This document shows, piece after piece, positions 34,393 to 42,767 of a stretch of DNA of 64,000 nt. Position numbers and translations under genes: made by a program. Origin of the DNA: JAFKFH01 sp017307375 (GTDB lineage: Bacteria > Pseudomonadota > Alphaproteobacteria > Ferrovibrionales > Ferrovibrionaceae); assembly GCA_965229335.1 (NCBI GenBank), contig OZ245874.1:5208001-5272000 (forward strand). Reading direction: 5' to 3'. Positions within the stretch are counted from its first letter, which is position 1, and each line of letters opens with the position of its first letter. The notes under the pieces were generated by a model. It saw only the letters and a list, made by a program, of their open reading frames with translations. It did not search any database and was not told the origin of the DNA.

Positions 34393-35173
34393 CGCCCGGC
34401 CGGTTCCCTTCCGCGGCGGCGGCTTTGCTCCCCGCGGCGGTCGCGCCGCGCCGCTCGTCGCCTTCATCCTGATCATCGCGGCCTGGGAGGCCGCCTCGCG
34501 CTCGGGCATCCTGCCGGCGCTGTTCCTGCCGGCACCGAGCGCGGTATTCCTGGCGCTGAAGGATCTGGCCCAGGGCGGCAAGCTGGTCGGCCACGTCACC
34601 GCCTCGCTCTACCGCATCGGCATCGGCTGGACGATCGGCGCACTGGCCGGCCTCGTCGCCGGGGTGGCGATCGGGCTGTTCACCCTGGCCCGCGCCGTCG
34701 GCATCGCGCTCACCTCGGCCCTGTTTCCCATACCCAAGATCTCGCTGCTGCCGCTGTTGATCCTGTGGTTCGGCATCGGCGAGCCTTCCAAGATCGCGAC
34801 GATCGCCTTCGGCGTGTTCTTCCCCACCGTCGTCTCCGCCTACGGGGCGGTCGACGGGGTCCCGAAGAACCTGATCCGCATGGGGCAGAGCTTTGGCCTT
34901 TCGACCGCGGCCATCGTCTGGAAGATCGTGCTGCCCGGCGCGCTGCCCGGCATTCTTTCGGGTTTTCGCATCTCGACCTCGATCGCCTTGATCCTGGTCG
35001 TCGCCGCCGAAATGATCGGGGCCGACAAGGGGATCGGCGCGTTCATCCTGGCCGCCGGCAACCTGATGCAGACCGACCAGTTGCTGGCCGGCGTCGTGCT
35101 GCTGTCGCTGCTCGGGCTGGCGATCGCCTTCGTGCTCGGACGGATCGAAGCCTTCGCGCTGCGCTGGCGCTGA
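34379..35173 (+). CDS. ABC transporter permease (SsuC/TauC-like)
   Basis: This 264-residue permease has about six membrane segments. The EAA-type loop is seen as GQSFGLSTAAIVWKIVLPGA (~173-192), and FPIPKISLLPLLILWFGIG (~115-133) is typical of the nitrate/sulfonate/taurine group. It completes the importer. A run of eight T and an inverted repeat follow the stop. Confidence 0.92.
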   Translation: MLPPDARPVPFRGGGFAPRGGRAAPLVAFILIIAAWEAASRSGILPALFLPAPSAVFLALKDLAQGGKLVGHVTASLYRIGIGWTIGALAGLVAGVAIGLFTLARAVGIALTSALFPIPKISLLPLLILWFGIGEPSKIATIAFGVFFPTVVSAYGAVDGVPKNLIRMGQSFGLSTAAIVWKIVLPGALPGILSGFRISTSIALILVVAAEMIGADKGIGAFILAAGNLMQTDQLLAGVVLLSLLGLAIAFVLGRIEAFALRWR

Positions 35174-35210
35174 TTTTTTTTCACGGTTCCCTGTCGGATC
35201 CGGGACCGTG
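35174..35210 (+). repeat. T8 run followed by a hairpin
   Basis: Directly after the permease TGA come eight T (35174-35181) and then an inverted repeat CACGGT(T)CCC / GGGACCGTG (35182-35191 and 35202-35210). The T run is on the 5' side of the stem, the wrong order for an intrinsic terminator on the plus strand, and on the minus strand it reads as A. Its role is unclear; it sits between two operons. Confidence 0.45.
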
Positions 35211-35244
35211 CCCACGTCCTGTGAACGCCGATCGAGGAACCATC

Positions 35245-35619
35245 ATGCTCTACGCCATCCTCTGCTACGACCGCGAAGACGTCATCGCCGGCTGGACCCA
35301 GGGCCAGGAGGACGAGACGATGGCCCGGCTGGGCGCCGTCCAGGAAAAGCTGGCCCGCCAGGGCAAGCTGGGACCGGTCGCCCGGCTGTTGCCGACCACC
35401 GCGGCCACCACCCTGCGCAAGGGCGCCGAGACCATCGTGCTCGACGGGCCGTTCGCCGAAACCAAGGAACAGTTGCTCGGTTTCTACGTGGTCGACGCCG
35501 CCTCGCTCGACGAAGCGGTCGGCATTGCGCGCGAGCTGGCCCAGGCCAACAACCTCGCCGTCGGCTGCTACGAGATCAGGCCGCTGTCGGTGTTCCGGCC
35601 AGGAAATCTCGCATCATGA
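35245..35619 (+). CDS. YCII/DGPF-domain protein paired with an ECF42 sigma factor
   Basis: The 124-residue protein has the YCII-related fold and the motif VLDGPFAETKEQLLGFYVVD (~71-90) that names the DGPF family. Such proteins are regularly encoded beside ECF42 sigma factors, and the sigma factor gene here overlaps its stop by ATGA. Their role (partner, sensor or target) is not settled. GAGGAA lies 6 bases before the ATG. Confidence 0.9.
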   Translation: MLYAILCYDREDVIAGWTQGQEDETMARLGAVQEKLARQGKLGPVARLLPTTAATTLRKGAETIVLDGPFAETKEQLLGFYVVDAASLDEAVGIARELAQANNLAVGCYEIRPLSVFRPGNLAS

Positions 35620-36866
35620 GCGAGCTGGCCTGGATCGACGCGGCGCTGACAGCGGCGCGCCCCCAGGCCGTCGGCGCTTTGCTGCGCTATTTCCGCGACC
35701 TCGACATGGCCGAGGAAGCCTTCCAGAACGCCTGCCTGCGCGCCTTGAAATCCTGGCCCCGGAACGGGCCGCCGCGCGATCCCGCCGCCTGGCTGATCCT
35801 GGTCGGCCGCAATACCGGCATCGACGAGACGCGGCGGCGGGCCAGGCTGACAACCCTGCCCGACGATGAGCGGATTTCGGATCTCGGCGATGCCGAGGAC
35901 GAGGCGGCCGAACGGCTGGATGGGGCGGAATACCGCGACGACATCCTGCGGCTGTTGTTCATCTGCTGCCACCCCGACCTGCCGCCGACCCAGCAGATCG
36001 CGCTGGCGCTGCGCATCGTCTCGGGCCTGTCGGTACGCCAGATCGCCCGCGCCTTCCTGGTCGGCGAAGCGGCGATGGAACAGCGGATCACCCGGGCAAA
36101 GGCACGCATCGCGAAGGCCGGGATCGCCTTCGCCACCCCCGGCGCCGTCGACCGTGCCGAGCGCCTCGCCGCCGTCGCCGCCATGATCTATCTGGTCTTC
36201 AACGAGGGGTATTCGGCCGGCGGGGGTGCGGCCGACGACGATCGCGGCGCGTTGTGCGACGAGGCGATCAGGCTCGCCCGATTGCTGCTGCGGCTGTTCC
36301 AGGGCGAGCCGGAAATCATGGGGCTGACGGCACTGATGCTGCTGCAGCATGCCCGCACCCCCGCCCGCTTCGACGCGGCGGGCCAGGTCGTGCTGCTGGA
36401 CGATCAGGATCGCGCGCTGTGGAACCGGCGGATGATCGCCGAGGGACTGGCACTGCTCGACAAGGCAATCCGCCATGGCCGCCGCGGGCCCTATCAGATC
36501 CAGGCCGCGATCGCGGCGCTGCATGCCCGCGCCGCGCAACCCGGCGAAACCGACTGGACGGGAATCGACCAGCTCTACGCGGCGCTGGAAACGCTGCAAC
36601 CGTCACCGGTGATCACCCTGAACCGGGCCGTCGCCGTATCGAAAGTGGCCGGGCCGTCGGCCGCGCTGGCACTGGTGGAACCGCTGGCCGAGCGCCTGGC
36701 CGGCTACTTCCATTTCCATGGCCTGCGCGGCGCGCTGCTGATGCAACTGGGCCGGGGCCGCGAGGCCCGCGCCGCCTTCGACCGGGCGATCGCCCTGGCC
36801 AACACGCCGGCCGAGGCCGCCCATATTCGCCAGCATCTCGACCGGCTGCAGCGCGACGGCGCCTGA
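35616..36866 (+). CDS. ECF42-group RNA polymerase sigma factor
   Basis: This 416-residue protein is much longer than a standard ECF factor (~180). Residues ~1-170 hold regions 2 and 4: DMAEEAFQNACLRALKSWP (~30-48) and PAAWLILVGRNTGIDETRRR (~53-72) for region 2, LALRIVSGLSVRQIARAFLV and an AMEQRITRAKARI helix for region 4. The C-terminal ~230 residues are the TPR-like extension of this group (AMIYLVFNEGYSA, then NRAVAVSKVAG). No anti-sigma gene is present; in ECF42 the extension is thought to control activity. Overlap with the DGPF gene indicates co-translation. Confidence 0.92.
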   Translation: MSELAWIDAALTAARPQAVGALLRYFRDLDMAEEAFQNACLRALKSWPRNGPPRDPAAWLILVGRNTGIDETRRRARLTTLPDDERISDLGDAEDEAAERLDGAEYRDDILRLLFICCHPDLPPTQQIALALRIVSGLSVRQIARAFLVGEAAMEQRITRAKARIAKAGIAFATPGAVDRAERLAAVAAMIYLVFNEGYSAGGGAADDDRGALCDEAIRLARLLLRLFQGEPEIMGLTALMLLQHARTPARFDAAGQVVLLDDQDRALWNRRMIAEGLALLDKAIRHGRRGPYQIQAAIAALHARAAQPGETDWTGIDQLYAALETLQPSPVITLNRAVAVSKVAGPSAALALVEPLAERLAGYFHFHGLRGALLMQLGRGREARAAFDRAIALANTPAEAAHIRQHLDRLQRDGA

Positions 36867-36876
36867 GCCGCCGACG

Positions 36877-39800
36877 TCAGAAGCGCCAGCGGGCGAGCGT
36901 GGCGGTGCGCCCGTCCGGCAACCGCAGCGTCGCCTGGTCACCGGCAGCGAAGGCCAGACGGAACGTGCCGATGGCCACCGAGGATGGCGTGGCCGCACCG
37001 CCGGTGGTGCCGATCGTCGCCCCGCCGGCATAGCGCATCATCGTGCCCTCGAGGCTCAGATCGGCGCCCAGCACCCCCTCGGCCGCGTACCAGACCGGCG
37101 TTCCGTCGGCGTCATAGGTCAGCAGGGACAGATGCGCGGTCTGGCTGACCGTGCCGTTGCTGCCGATCTGCGTATCGAAAGCCAGGAACACGCCGTTCTT
37201 GTCCGAGCCCCGCGCCGGTTCGTACCACCAGCCGGCCTGCGGCAGGCCGGCGAAGGCGGTCGTCGAGGTGCCCATGATCGGATAGATCGCAAGCGGCTGG
37301 ACGACGCCGCTGCCGATCGTAAGCGAGGCGGCATTGCCGCCCTGGTCGAACGTCACCGCGACGGGCGCGCCGGTCTGTGCAAGCGTCCCGCGGCAGACCA
37401 GCCCGTCGAAGCGGCACAGCCCCGCCCCCCAGGTCGCGATACCGCCGCCGGGGCGATAGGCCAGGTTGGCGATGTAAGCCTGGTCGCCCCACCGCTCGAT
37501 CGCCCAGGCCTGGTTGCCGCCGGCGGTCACGTACCAGTAGTCGGTCCGGCCCGGCAGCAGCAACGGGTTGGCCGCGACATGGATCTGGCCGGCCAGCGGC
37601 GTGCCGTTGACGAGATCGCGCGCCTGGCTGCCGAAGCTGATGGTGCCCCCGTCGCCCGATACGGCCGGGTCGTACGAATTGCCGCCGCCCGGCGAACCGG
37701 CGGCGGTCTGCGACACCAGCGCCGTCTGGTCGCGCATGACGTCGCGCACCCAGATCTGGGTGTAGGTGTCGCCGCTCATCCGCCAGACGACGAAGCGGCC
37801 GTCGGCGGAAACCGCCGGCTGGTCGCCACGGCCGACGGTGGTCACCCGTCCGGTCGCACGATCGAAACGGGCCACGTCTCCCCCGGTGGCGAAGACGAGG
37901 CTGTCGGCGCGGGCATCGAGCTTCGGGTTGCTGCCGGGCGCGATGGCGAAGACCGCCCCGGTCAGCAGGTCCTTGAGGTAGATCCGCTGACCGGAAAAAC
38001 CCTGGACCAGATTGGTCGCCGTCGATTCGAAGGCGGCGAACCGGCCATCCCACGACAGCGACACATTGCGGCTGTCACCGTTGGCCGCGGTGCCGTCGGC
38101 GGCCGACGAGACCAGCAGGATCGCCCCCGTCGCGACATCCTTCCGCCAGATCTGGACGACGCCGGCAGGATTCGACCCCAGATTGGTCGCCGCGCTCTCG
38201 AACGCGACCAGCCCCCCGGTCTCCGACAGGCTGGGATTGTCGGCCGCCGCATTGGCCGGAACATTGGCGGCACTGGTCGACACCATCGTCGGTGCCGGCG
38301 TCACCGCCTCGTTCAGCGACACCCGCGGATAGGCGAGCGAGGTGCGGTACACCTGCCGCAACGTGCTGGCCGGCGCAATCGTCACGCTGCCGCCCGAGGC
38401 GGCGAATGCGCCCCAAGCACCGTTGGCCGAGACGGACGGCGATATCGCGGGACCGTTCGACGCGTTGGCCACCCCGCCGCCGGGAATGGCTGTCTGGGAC
38501 AGCAGATCGCGATTGCCCGACAGGCCGTGATAGCGGCCGATCTTGGTGTGGGGGCTGGTTGCCGAAAACAGGTTGCCGGCCGCCGTCTCGAACAGGATCT
38601 GTCCGCCATCCCACGACAGGGCCGGACGGCCGGAGACGCCGTCGCCGCTGCGCCCCGTGGCGCTGTAGGACACCGCGGTCATGATCACCGGGCTGCGCGG
38701 CGCGTAGAAGGTCATGTTGACGATGTAGCTGGCCGAACTGCCGGGCGACGTCATCGTCAGCAGGACCGGCACGGTCTGGACCAGCACCGACAGCGGATAG
38801 ACGCGGTTGGCGATCGCCGGCCGGGTGGCACGAAGATCGGCCGACGCGACCGGCTGGATCGGCAGGTCGGACGGCAGCGGCACGTCGTAGGCGAAGGACA
38901 GGGTCGACGAATTGAAGGTGAGCCAGCTGGGCAACGGCGCGCCCGACGTCTGCTGGACGGTGAACGTCGTTCCCGGGGCCGGCGTGCCCAAGGACTGGGC
39001 CAACGAGACCGTGCCCTGGCCCGTCCCGCCCGTCTCGATCGGTACCGACACCTGGGGCAACGGCGTGGGCGATGGCGCCGGGGTCGGTGCCGACGACACG
39101 GCGAACGTCGCCGTGCAGCTGCGGTCGGCGGACAGGGTGAAGGTTGTCGTTGTCGCCGCCCCGCTGCAGGCGCCCGACCAGCCGGAGAAGGTCGAGCCGC
39201 TGTCGGCCGTGGCGGTCAGGGTCACGCTGGTCCCCGAACCGATCGAGGAGGACGAGCAGGTGACGCCGCAGTTGATGCCGCCGACCGACGAGGTCACCAC
39301 CCCCGAGCCGGCGCCCGCCTTGACCACGGTCAGCGACAGGGTCTCGGTCAGGCGGGCCAAGTTGGTGCGGGTCGCGCCACCGACCGTGGCAAAACTGCCG
39401 CCGATGACCAGACGCCCGCTGCTGTCGGTCGCAATCGCCTTTACATTCGCGCCGCCGCCGGTAAAGGCCGGGGCGACGAAGCTGGTATCGAGGGAACCGG
39501 TCGCGCTGAACCGCGCCATGATCGATCGCGACTGGCCTCCGGCACTGGTGAACTGGCCGCCGACGACGATCTTGCCGTTCTGGTCGATCTTCAGCGCGTT
39601 GACCTGGGCGTCGATCTGCGGATCGGGAAAGCCGGTGTCGGGGGTGCCGTTCGCGTTGAGGCGACCAAGCCTTTCGCGCCAAGTCCCGCCGGCATCGAAT
39701 GCCGTGAAATCGCCGGCGACGAGGATCTTGTCGCTGCTGTCGATTGCAAGCGACATGACCGCACCGTTGAGATTGGGGTCGAAGGTCGTATCGAGCGTGC

Positions 39801-40503
39801 CGTTGGCCGCGAAGCGGGCGAGCTGGTTGCGCACGGCGGCATTCGTGCCGGTTATGTTGGTGAAGTCGCCACCGACGACGATCCGTCCGCTCGAATCGAT
39901 CACCACGGCACTGGCCTTGAGGCCACCCGGGGTGACAGCGATGCCGGGATCGGTGGTCATCGACGTATCGGCCGAACCGTCGGTATTGAACCGCGCCAGG
40001 CCGAAACGATTGACGCTGCCGACGATCGCGCCGAAGTCCCCTACCACCACGATCTTGTCGTTGCCGTCGATCGCCAGGCCGAACACGGTGGAATTGATGT
40101 TGGGGTCGGCAAAAGTCGTATCGAGCGTGCCGTCGGTGTTGATCCGGGCGAGCCGGTTGTAGGTCGTGAAGTCGGCGGCGGTGAAACTGCCGCCGACGAC
40201 GATCTTGCCATTGCGGTCGATGGCAATGGCATTGACCTCGCCGTTGATCCGGGGATTCCCGAAGGTCGTGTCGAGCGTGCCGTCGCTGTTGAAGCGCGCA
40301 AGCCGCTGCCGGCCCATGATTCCGGCTTGGGTGAAGCTGCCGCCGACCACGATCTTGCCGTCGGAGTCGATGGCGATCGCATTGACCGCCCCGTCCAGCG
40401 CCGTATCGGCGAAGGTGGTATCGAGGATCACCCCCGCCGACGCTGGCGCCGCCAGGACCAGCGGCACGGCACAGGCGGCGAGCTTGAGGCTGGGACGGAT
40501 CAC
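36877..40503 (-). CDS. Large exported delta-60 / WD40-like repeat protein
   Basis: The 1208-residue protein has a signal peptide (cleaved near APASA, ~23). Residues ~25-385 are about seven delta-60 repeats (DUF5122), each with a core like IDSDGKIVVGGSFT and ARFNSDGTLDTTF. Next comes a domain with two cysteine pairs (INCGVTCSS, WSGACSG, DRSCTATF; ~392-465), a Pro/Thr/Ser linker (APTPAPSPTPLP), a beta region (~485-600), a TolB-like WD40 region (~610-985; repeats like PALSWDGGQILFE and PAVSADGRFVVW) and a final ~200-residue domain starting TDYWYVTAGG. No LPXTG or autotransporter domain is evident. It is probably secreted or surface-bound; function unknown. Confidence 0.8.
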   Translation of the reverse strand: MIRPSLKLAACAVPLVLAAPASAGVILDTTFADTALDGAVNAIAIDSDGKIVVGGSFTQAGIMGRQRLARFNSDGTLDTTFGNPRINGEVNAIAIDRNGKIVVGGSFTAADFTTYNRLARINTDGTLDTTFADPNINSTVFGLAIDGNDKIVVVGDFGAIVGSVNRFGLARFNTDGSADTSMTTDPGIAVTPGGLKASAVVIDSSGRIVVGGDFTNITGTNAAVRNQLARFAANGTLDTTFDPNLNGAVMSLAIDSSDKILVAGDFTAFDAGGTWRERLGRLNANGTPDTGFPDPQIDAQVNALKIDQNGKIVVGGQFTSAGGQSRSIMARFSATGSLDTSFVAPAFTGGGANVKAIATDSSGRLVIGGSFATVGGATRTNLARLTETLSLTVVKAGAGSGVVTSSVGGINCGVTCSSSSIGSGTSVTLTATADSGSTFSGWSGACSGAATTTTFTLSADRSCTATFAVSSAPTPAPSPTPLPQVSVPIETGGTGQGTVSLAQSLGTPAPGTTFTVQQTSGAPLPSWLTFNSSTLSFAYDVPLPSDLPIQPVASADLRATRPAIANRVYPLSVLVQTVPVLLTMTSPGSSASYIVNMTFYAPRSPVIMTAVSYSATGRSGDGVSGRPALSWDGGQILFETAAGNLFSATSPHTKIGRYHGLSGNRDLLSQTAIPGGGVANASNGPAISPSVSANGAWGAFAASGGSVTIAPASTLRQVYRTSLAYPRVSLNEAVTPAPTMVSTSAANVPANAAADNPSLSETGGLVAFESAATNLGSNPAGVVQIWRKDVATGAILLVSSAADGTAANGDSRNVSLSWDGRFAAFESTATNLVQGFSGQRIYLKDLLTGAVFAIAPGSNPKLDARADSLVFATGGDVARFDRATGRVTTVGRGDQPAVSADGRFVVWRMSGDTYTQIWVRDVMRDQTALVSQTAAGSPGGGNSYDPAVSGDGGTISFGSQARDLVNGTPLAGQIHVAANPLLLPGRTDYWYVTAGGNQAWAIERWGDQAYIANLAYRPGGGIATWGAGLCRFDGLVCRGTLAQTGAPVAVTFDQGGNAASLTIGSGVVQPLAIYPIMGTSTTAFAGLPQAGWWYEPARGSDKNGVFLAFDTQIGSNGTVSQTAHLSLLTYDADGTPVWYAAEGVLGADLSLEGTMMRYAGGATIGTTGGAATPSSVAIGTFRLAFAAGDQATLRLPDGRTATLARWRF
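39370..40430 (-). repeat. Delta-60 coding repeats
   Basis: This part of the gene encodes about seven imperfect repeats of ~45-55 residues. Each carries the same two blocks, one ending IVVGG(S/D/Q)F and one like LARF(N/S)xxGxLDTxF. The DNA repeats too (e.g. GTATCGAGCGTGCCG recurs on the plus strand), which favours recombination between units. Confidence 0.7.
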
Positions 40504-40616
40504 ACGACGGCTCCCTTAAGGCGAACGTAAGGTTTTTGGTCCAGAAAATGCGATTTTCGCCGCAGCATCGCCGATTTGCACCATGGCGGTACAATTTCTT
40601 ACGTATAAAGCCTGGG

Positions 40617-40645
40617 TTGCGCCAGCCCGACCTGCACCCTATAAC
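40617..40645 (+). promoter_or_regulatory. Candidate promoter for dapF, possibly leaderless
   Basis: TTGCGC (40617-40622), a 17-base spacer and TATAAC (40640-40645, 5/6 to consensus) precede dapF. Transcription would start near 40652, about 2 bases before the ATG at 40654. No Shine-Dalgarno sequence is visible. Confidence 0.5.
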
Positions 40646-40653
40646 CCAATGTC

Positions 40654-41505
40654 ATGAGCCAGATTGCCGAGTTGGGCCTGCCGTTTCGCAAGATGCACGG
40701 TTTGGGCAACGATTTTGTGGTGCTCGATGCGCGCGAGGCCGCCATCGACCTGACCCGCGACCAGGTGCGCGCGATTTCCGACCGCAAATTCGGCGTCGGT
40801 TTCGACCAGATGGTCACCCTCGCCCCCTCGACGACCGCCGATGCGGTGATGCGCATCCACAACTGGGACGGCGGCGAGGTCGAGACCTGCGGCAATGCCG
40901 CCCGCTGCGTCGCCTGGCTCCTGATGCGCGAGAGCGGCAAGACGGCGGTGACGATCGATACCCAGGGCGGCCTGCTGCAGGCGTCGAGCGCCGGTGACGG
41001 CCTGATCACGGTCGACATGGGCCGCCCCCGTTTCGACTGGCAGGCGATTCCGCTGGCCCGCGCCATGGATACCGCCGCGCTCGATTTCCGCCTCGGGCCG
41101 CTGGAGCGGCCGGCGGCCGTCAATGTCGGCAATCCGCATGTCGTGTTCGTCGTGCCCGATGCCGAAGCCATAGAGATCGAGGCCCTGGGCCCGAAGATCG
41201 AACATGACCCGCTGTTTCCCGAACGCACGAATGTCGAGGTGGTCACCGTGCGCGACCGCGGCCATGTCCGCATGCGCGTCTGGGAGCGCGGCGTCGGCGT
41301 CACCCGGGCCTGCGGCACCGGGGCCTGCGCGGTCGGCGTCAGCGTCGCCCGCCTCGGCCTGACCGACCGGCGCGTCGCCGTGCAGCTCGACGGCGGCACG
41401 CTGATCATCGAATGGACCGATGACGACCGGATCCTGATGACCGGCCCGGTCGCCGAAAGCTTCACCGGCCGCCTCGATCCGAGCCTGCTGGGGACGGTGG
41501 GGTGA
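40654..41505 (+). CDS. dapF: Diaminopimelate epimerase
   Basis: DapF (283 residues) converts LL- to meso-diaminopimelate for lysine and peptidoglycan. It works with two cysteines as acid/base, both present: CGNAARCVA (~79-87) and RACGTGACA (~219-227). The N-terminal KMHGLGNDFVVLD and the substrate-binding NVGNPHVVFV (~163-172) are also typical. It overlaps mtaB by GTGA. Confidence 0.97.
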   Translation: MSQIAELGLPFRKMHGLGNDFVVLDAREAAIDLTRDQVRAISDRKFGVGFDQMVTLAPSTTADAVMRIHNWDGGEVETCGNAARCVAWLLMRESGKTAVTIDTQGGLLQASSAGDGLITVDMGRPRFDWQAIPLARAMDTAALDFRLGPLERPAAVNVGNPHVVFVVPDAEAIEIEALGPKIEHDPLFPERTNVEVVTVRDRGHVRMRVWERGVGVTRACGTGACAVGVSVARLGLTDRRVAVQLDGGTLIIEWTDDDRILMTGPVAESFTGRLDPSLLGTVG

Positions 41506-42749
41506 CGACCGAGGTCGTCAATTTCGGCTGCCGCCTGAACATCCACGAAGGCGAGGTCATGCGGGCCCATGCAATGGCCGCAGGCCTCGACGATGCCGTG
41601 ATCGTCAACACCTGCGCGGTGACGGCCGAAGCCGAGCGCCAGGCGCGCCAGGCGATCCGCCGCCTGCGCCGGGAACGCCCCGCCGCCCGCATCATCGTCA
41701 CCGGCTGCGCCGCCCAGATCGACGCGGCAAGCTTCGCCGCGATGCCGGAAGTCGACCAGGTGATCGGCAACCAGGAAAAGCTGAAGGCCGACAGCTGGAC
41801 CGGCCTCGATCCGGTCGCGGTCGGCGACATCATGGAGGCGCGCGAGGCCGCCTCGCACCTGGTCGAAGGTTTCGACGACCGCACCCGCGCCTTCCTGCAG
41901 ATCCAGAATGGCTGCGATCATCGCTGCACCTTCTGCATCATCCCGTTCGGCCGCGGCAACAGCCGCTCGGTGCCGCTGGGCTCGATCGTCGATCAGGCGC
42001 GCGCCCTGGTCGCCGCCGGTTATGCCGAGATCGTGCTGACCGGCGTCGACATCACCAGCTACGGCGCCGACCTGCCGGGCCGCCCGACCCTCGGCCAGGC
42101 GATCCGGCGCCTGCTCAATCTCGTTCCCGATCTGCAGCGCCTGCGCCTGTCGTCGCTCGATGTCGTCGAGATCGACGGCGAGCTGATGCGGCTGATCGCC
42201 GAGGAACCGCGACTGATGCCGCATCTGCACCTGTCGCTGCAGGCCGGGCATGACTTGATCCTGAAGCGGATGAAGCGCCGGCACCTGAGGGCCGATGCCG
42301 TCCGTGCCTGCGCCGAAATCCGTGCCCGTCGCCCCGATACCGTGTTCGGCGCCGACCTGATCGCCGGCTTTCCCACCGAAGACGAGCCGATGTTCCAGGC
42401 AACCCTGGACCTGGTCGGGGAATGCGACCTGACGTGGCTGCATGTCTTCCCCTATTCGGCCCGGCCCGGCACACCGGCGGCCCGCATGCCGCAGGTACCC
42501 GGCGATGTGCGGCGCGAACGCGCCGGCCGCCTGCGGGCGCTGGGTGAAAGGCAAGTCGCAGGCTACTTCGACCGCCGCATCGGCGGCCGGGCCCGTGTCC
42601 TGGTCGAACGCAGCGGCACCGCGGGGCGCGACGACCACCATGCGCCGGTACGGCTGGCCGACGCGGTCAGCCTGCCCCCCGGGCGCCTCGTCGCCACCAC
42701 CATCGTCGGCGCCGCCGACGGCCATCTGATCGGCCGCGTGGCGGCCTAA
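41502..42749 (+). CDS. mtaB: tRNA t6A37 methylthiotransferase MtaB
   Basis: This 415-residue radical-SAM enzyme converts t6A37 to ms2t6A37 in tRNAs reading ANN codons. It has the UPF0004 N-terminal domain with three cluster cysteines (NFGCRLN, VNTCAVT, VTGCAAQ), the radical SAM motif CDHRCTFC (~137-144, CxxxCxxC) and a C-terminal TRAM-like part. FGCRLN rather than YGCQMN points to MtaB instead of MiaB or RimO. The start is GTG at 41502 overlapping the dapF stop. Confidence 0.94.
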   Translation: MTTEVVNFGCRLNIHEGEVMRAHAMAAGLDDAVIVNTCAVTAEAERQARQAIRRLRRERPAARIIVTGCAAQIDAASFAAMPEVDQVIGNQEKLKADSWTGLDPVAVGDIMEAREAASHLVEGFDDRTRAFLQIQNGCDHRCTFCIIPFGRGNSRSVPLGSIVDQARALVAAGYAEIVLTGVDITSYGADLPGRPTLGQAIRRLLNLVPDLQRLRLSSLDVVEIDGELMRLIAEEPRLMPHLHLSLQAGHDLILKRMKRRHLRADAVRACAEIRARRPDTVFGADLIAGFPTEDEPMFQATLDLVGECDLTWLHVFPYSARPGTPAARMPQVPGDVRRERAGRLRALGERQVAGYFDRRIGGRARVLVERSGTAGRDDHHAPVRLADAVSLPPGRLVATTIVGAADGHLIGRVAA

Positions 42750-42767
42750 TTCCAGAGTAGAGCACCC

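Noticed and set aside
35174..35210. Intrinsic terminator of the ABC operon
   Set aside because: The T run precedes the stem on the plus strand and becomes an A run on the minus strand, so neither direction fits.
39370..40430. CRISPR-like repeats
   Set aside because: The repetition is in-frame coding of delta-60 units with variable spacing and diverged copies, not constant repeats with unique spacers.
37132..40530. 1132-codon open frame on the plus strand opposite the delta-60 gene
   Set aside because: It mirrors the codon structure of the real gene in a GC-rich genome, has a composition rich in Arg/Gly/Asp and shows no domain or start signal.
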